A DNA stretch of 58,943 bases from Candidatus Methylaffinis lahnbergensis (GTDB lineage: Bacteria; Pseudomonadota; Alphaproteobacteria; Rhizobiales; Beijerinckiaceae), in the NCBI GenBank assembly GCA_002890675.1, contig PEFW01000014.1, positions 1-58,943 of the forward strand. Reading direction: 5' to 3'. Shown here piece by piece: positions 58,408-58,943 of this stretch. Every line of letters begins with the position of its first letter. The first letter of the stretch is position 1. The notes under the pieces are model-generated. The model saw nothing but the letters and a program-made list of their open reading frames with translations, was not told where the DNA came from and ran no database searches. Both the position numbers and the translations under genes were made by a program.

Positions 58408-58431
58408 GAGAATTCCGCGAGCGGAATTCTC
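58408..58431. repeat. Perfect 10-bp hairpin
   Basis: GAGAATTCCG (58408-58417) and CGGAATTCTC (58422-58431) are exact complements around CGAG. It lies between guaB and the IS701 transposase, close to where the element's left end is expected. No T-run follows, so it could be an IS-end structure or a dispersed intergenic hairpin. Confidence 0.55.
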
Positions 58432-58534
58432 GGAGGTCACGTTTTTGGCGACAAGACCTAGCACTACTTTGGCAGATTAACGGATTGGTTAGCTTCGCGG
58501 CGGAAGACTTTGCGCTCTGATTGGAGCGCGGGTT

Positions 58535-58943
58535 ATGGCGGATTGGAATGCGGCGCTGACGGACTGGTTGAAGCCGTTCGTTGAGGAACTGGGCCACAAG
58601 AAGCGGCGGCAGATGTGCCCTTTATATGTGGCGGGCCTGATCGGACCCGGTGATCGCAAGAGCATCGAGCCGATGGCGGCGCGCATCGCGCCTGATGGTT
58701 ATGACCGGCTGCATCATTTCATCTCGGATGGGATTTGGGACGCCTGGCCGATTGAGAAGGAATTGGCCAGGCAGGCGGATAAGCTCATCGGCGGCTCCGA
58801 CGCCTTTCTGGTCATCGATGATACGAGCCTGCCCAAGAAAGGCGAACATTCGGTCGGCGTCGCCCCGCAATATGCGTCCATGCTCGGCAAGAGAGCCAAT
58901 TGTCAGACGCTTGTTTCGCTGACGCTCACACGCCATGACGTTC
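58535..58943 (+). mobile_element. IS701-family transposase, N-terminal part (runs off window)
   Basis: From ATG 58535 the frame stays open to the window end (136 codons). It reads ADWNAALTDWLKPFVEELGH, KKRRQMCPLYVAGLIGPGDR, then FLVIDDTSLPKKGEHSVGVA, which carries the first catalytic Asp of the IS701 DDE transposase (DDT..PK.G..SVGVA). The GYDRLHHFISDG motif is also typical. No damage is seen in the visible part. Confidence 0.88.

Overview
The window looks like a chromosomal stretch of an alphaproteobacterium of the order Hyphomicrobiales (Rhizobiales), possibly near Beijerinckiaceae/Methylocystaceae. The species cannot be named from sequence alone. Support comes from the high GC, the gene order rpmH-rnpA-yidC-engB, the divergent amiC-mrcA / rne arrangement, an RNase E with a long acidic insertion, and a tRNA-His with a G1:U72 pair and A73, as in a clade of Alphaproteobacteria. 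Housekeeping blocks alternate with accessory segments rich in broken genes and insertion-sequence remnants.

Layout. 0.4-8 kb: a decayed divK copy, glycogen phosphorylase, a 0.8 kb IS6-type element whose transposase has an in-frame amber, a chimeric helicase/oxidoreductase remnant, and a GH15 glucoamylase. With glgP the glucoamylase forms a glycogen-breakdown pair. 8-11.6 kb: an integrated-element remnant (small ORF, SSB, frameshifted primase-helicase) meeting tail to tail with a broken DUF4062-STAND NTPase, a probable defence or conflict gene. 11.7-23 kb: a c-di-GMP protein, a secreted beta-helix protein, panB, yqeY, carA, a DUF2971 protein, a duplicated tRNA-Arg(CCT) region with one eroded copy, and a LuxR-type regulator. 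23-31.4 kb: mrcA, amiC and rne. 31.5-43 kb: an accessory island. 43-49.4 kb: mdh, two small membrane proteins, rpmG, recO, a quinone oxidoreductase and a histidine kinase. 49.6-51.8 kb: tRNA-His, a Phd-type antitoxin remnant with an intact palindromic operator, a tyrosine recombinase and an IS110 scrap. 51.8-58.2 kb: a methyltransferase, rpmH, rnpA, yidC, engB and guaB. The window ends inside an IS701-family transposase.

The most unusual part is the island at 31.5-43 kb. It holds a disulfide-type FAD oxidoreductase, a PRISE-like SDR, a DUF417 membrane protein next to a secreted c-type cytochrome P460, and a single ORF that joins a DoxX-type four-helix membrane domain to a second P460 domain through a retained signal peptide with an AYA cleavage site. 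A third P460 survives as a 40-codon fragment. A ROK sugar kinase, an ArsP-like permease, two alpha/beta hydrolases, a medium-chain reductase and a truncated SDR complete the set. Fragments of these genes recur inside the island: the oxidoreductase 3' end, its leader, and the SDR 5' end in inverted orientation. The repeated pairing of a DoxX-like membrane protein with a P460 haem protein suggests a periplasmic redox module that passes electrons to or from the membrane quinone pool. That role is inference.
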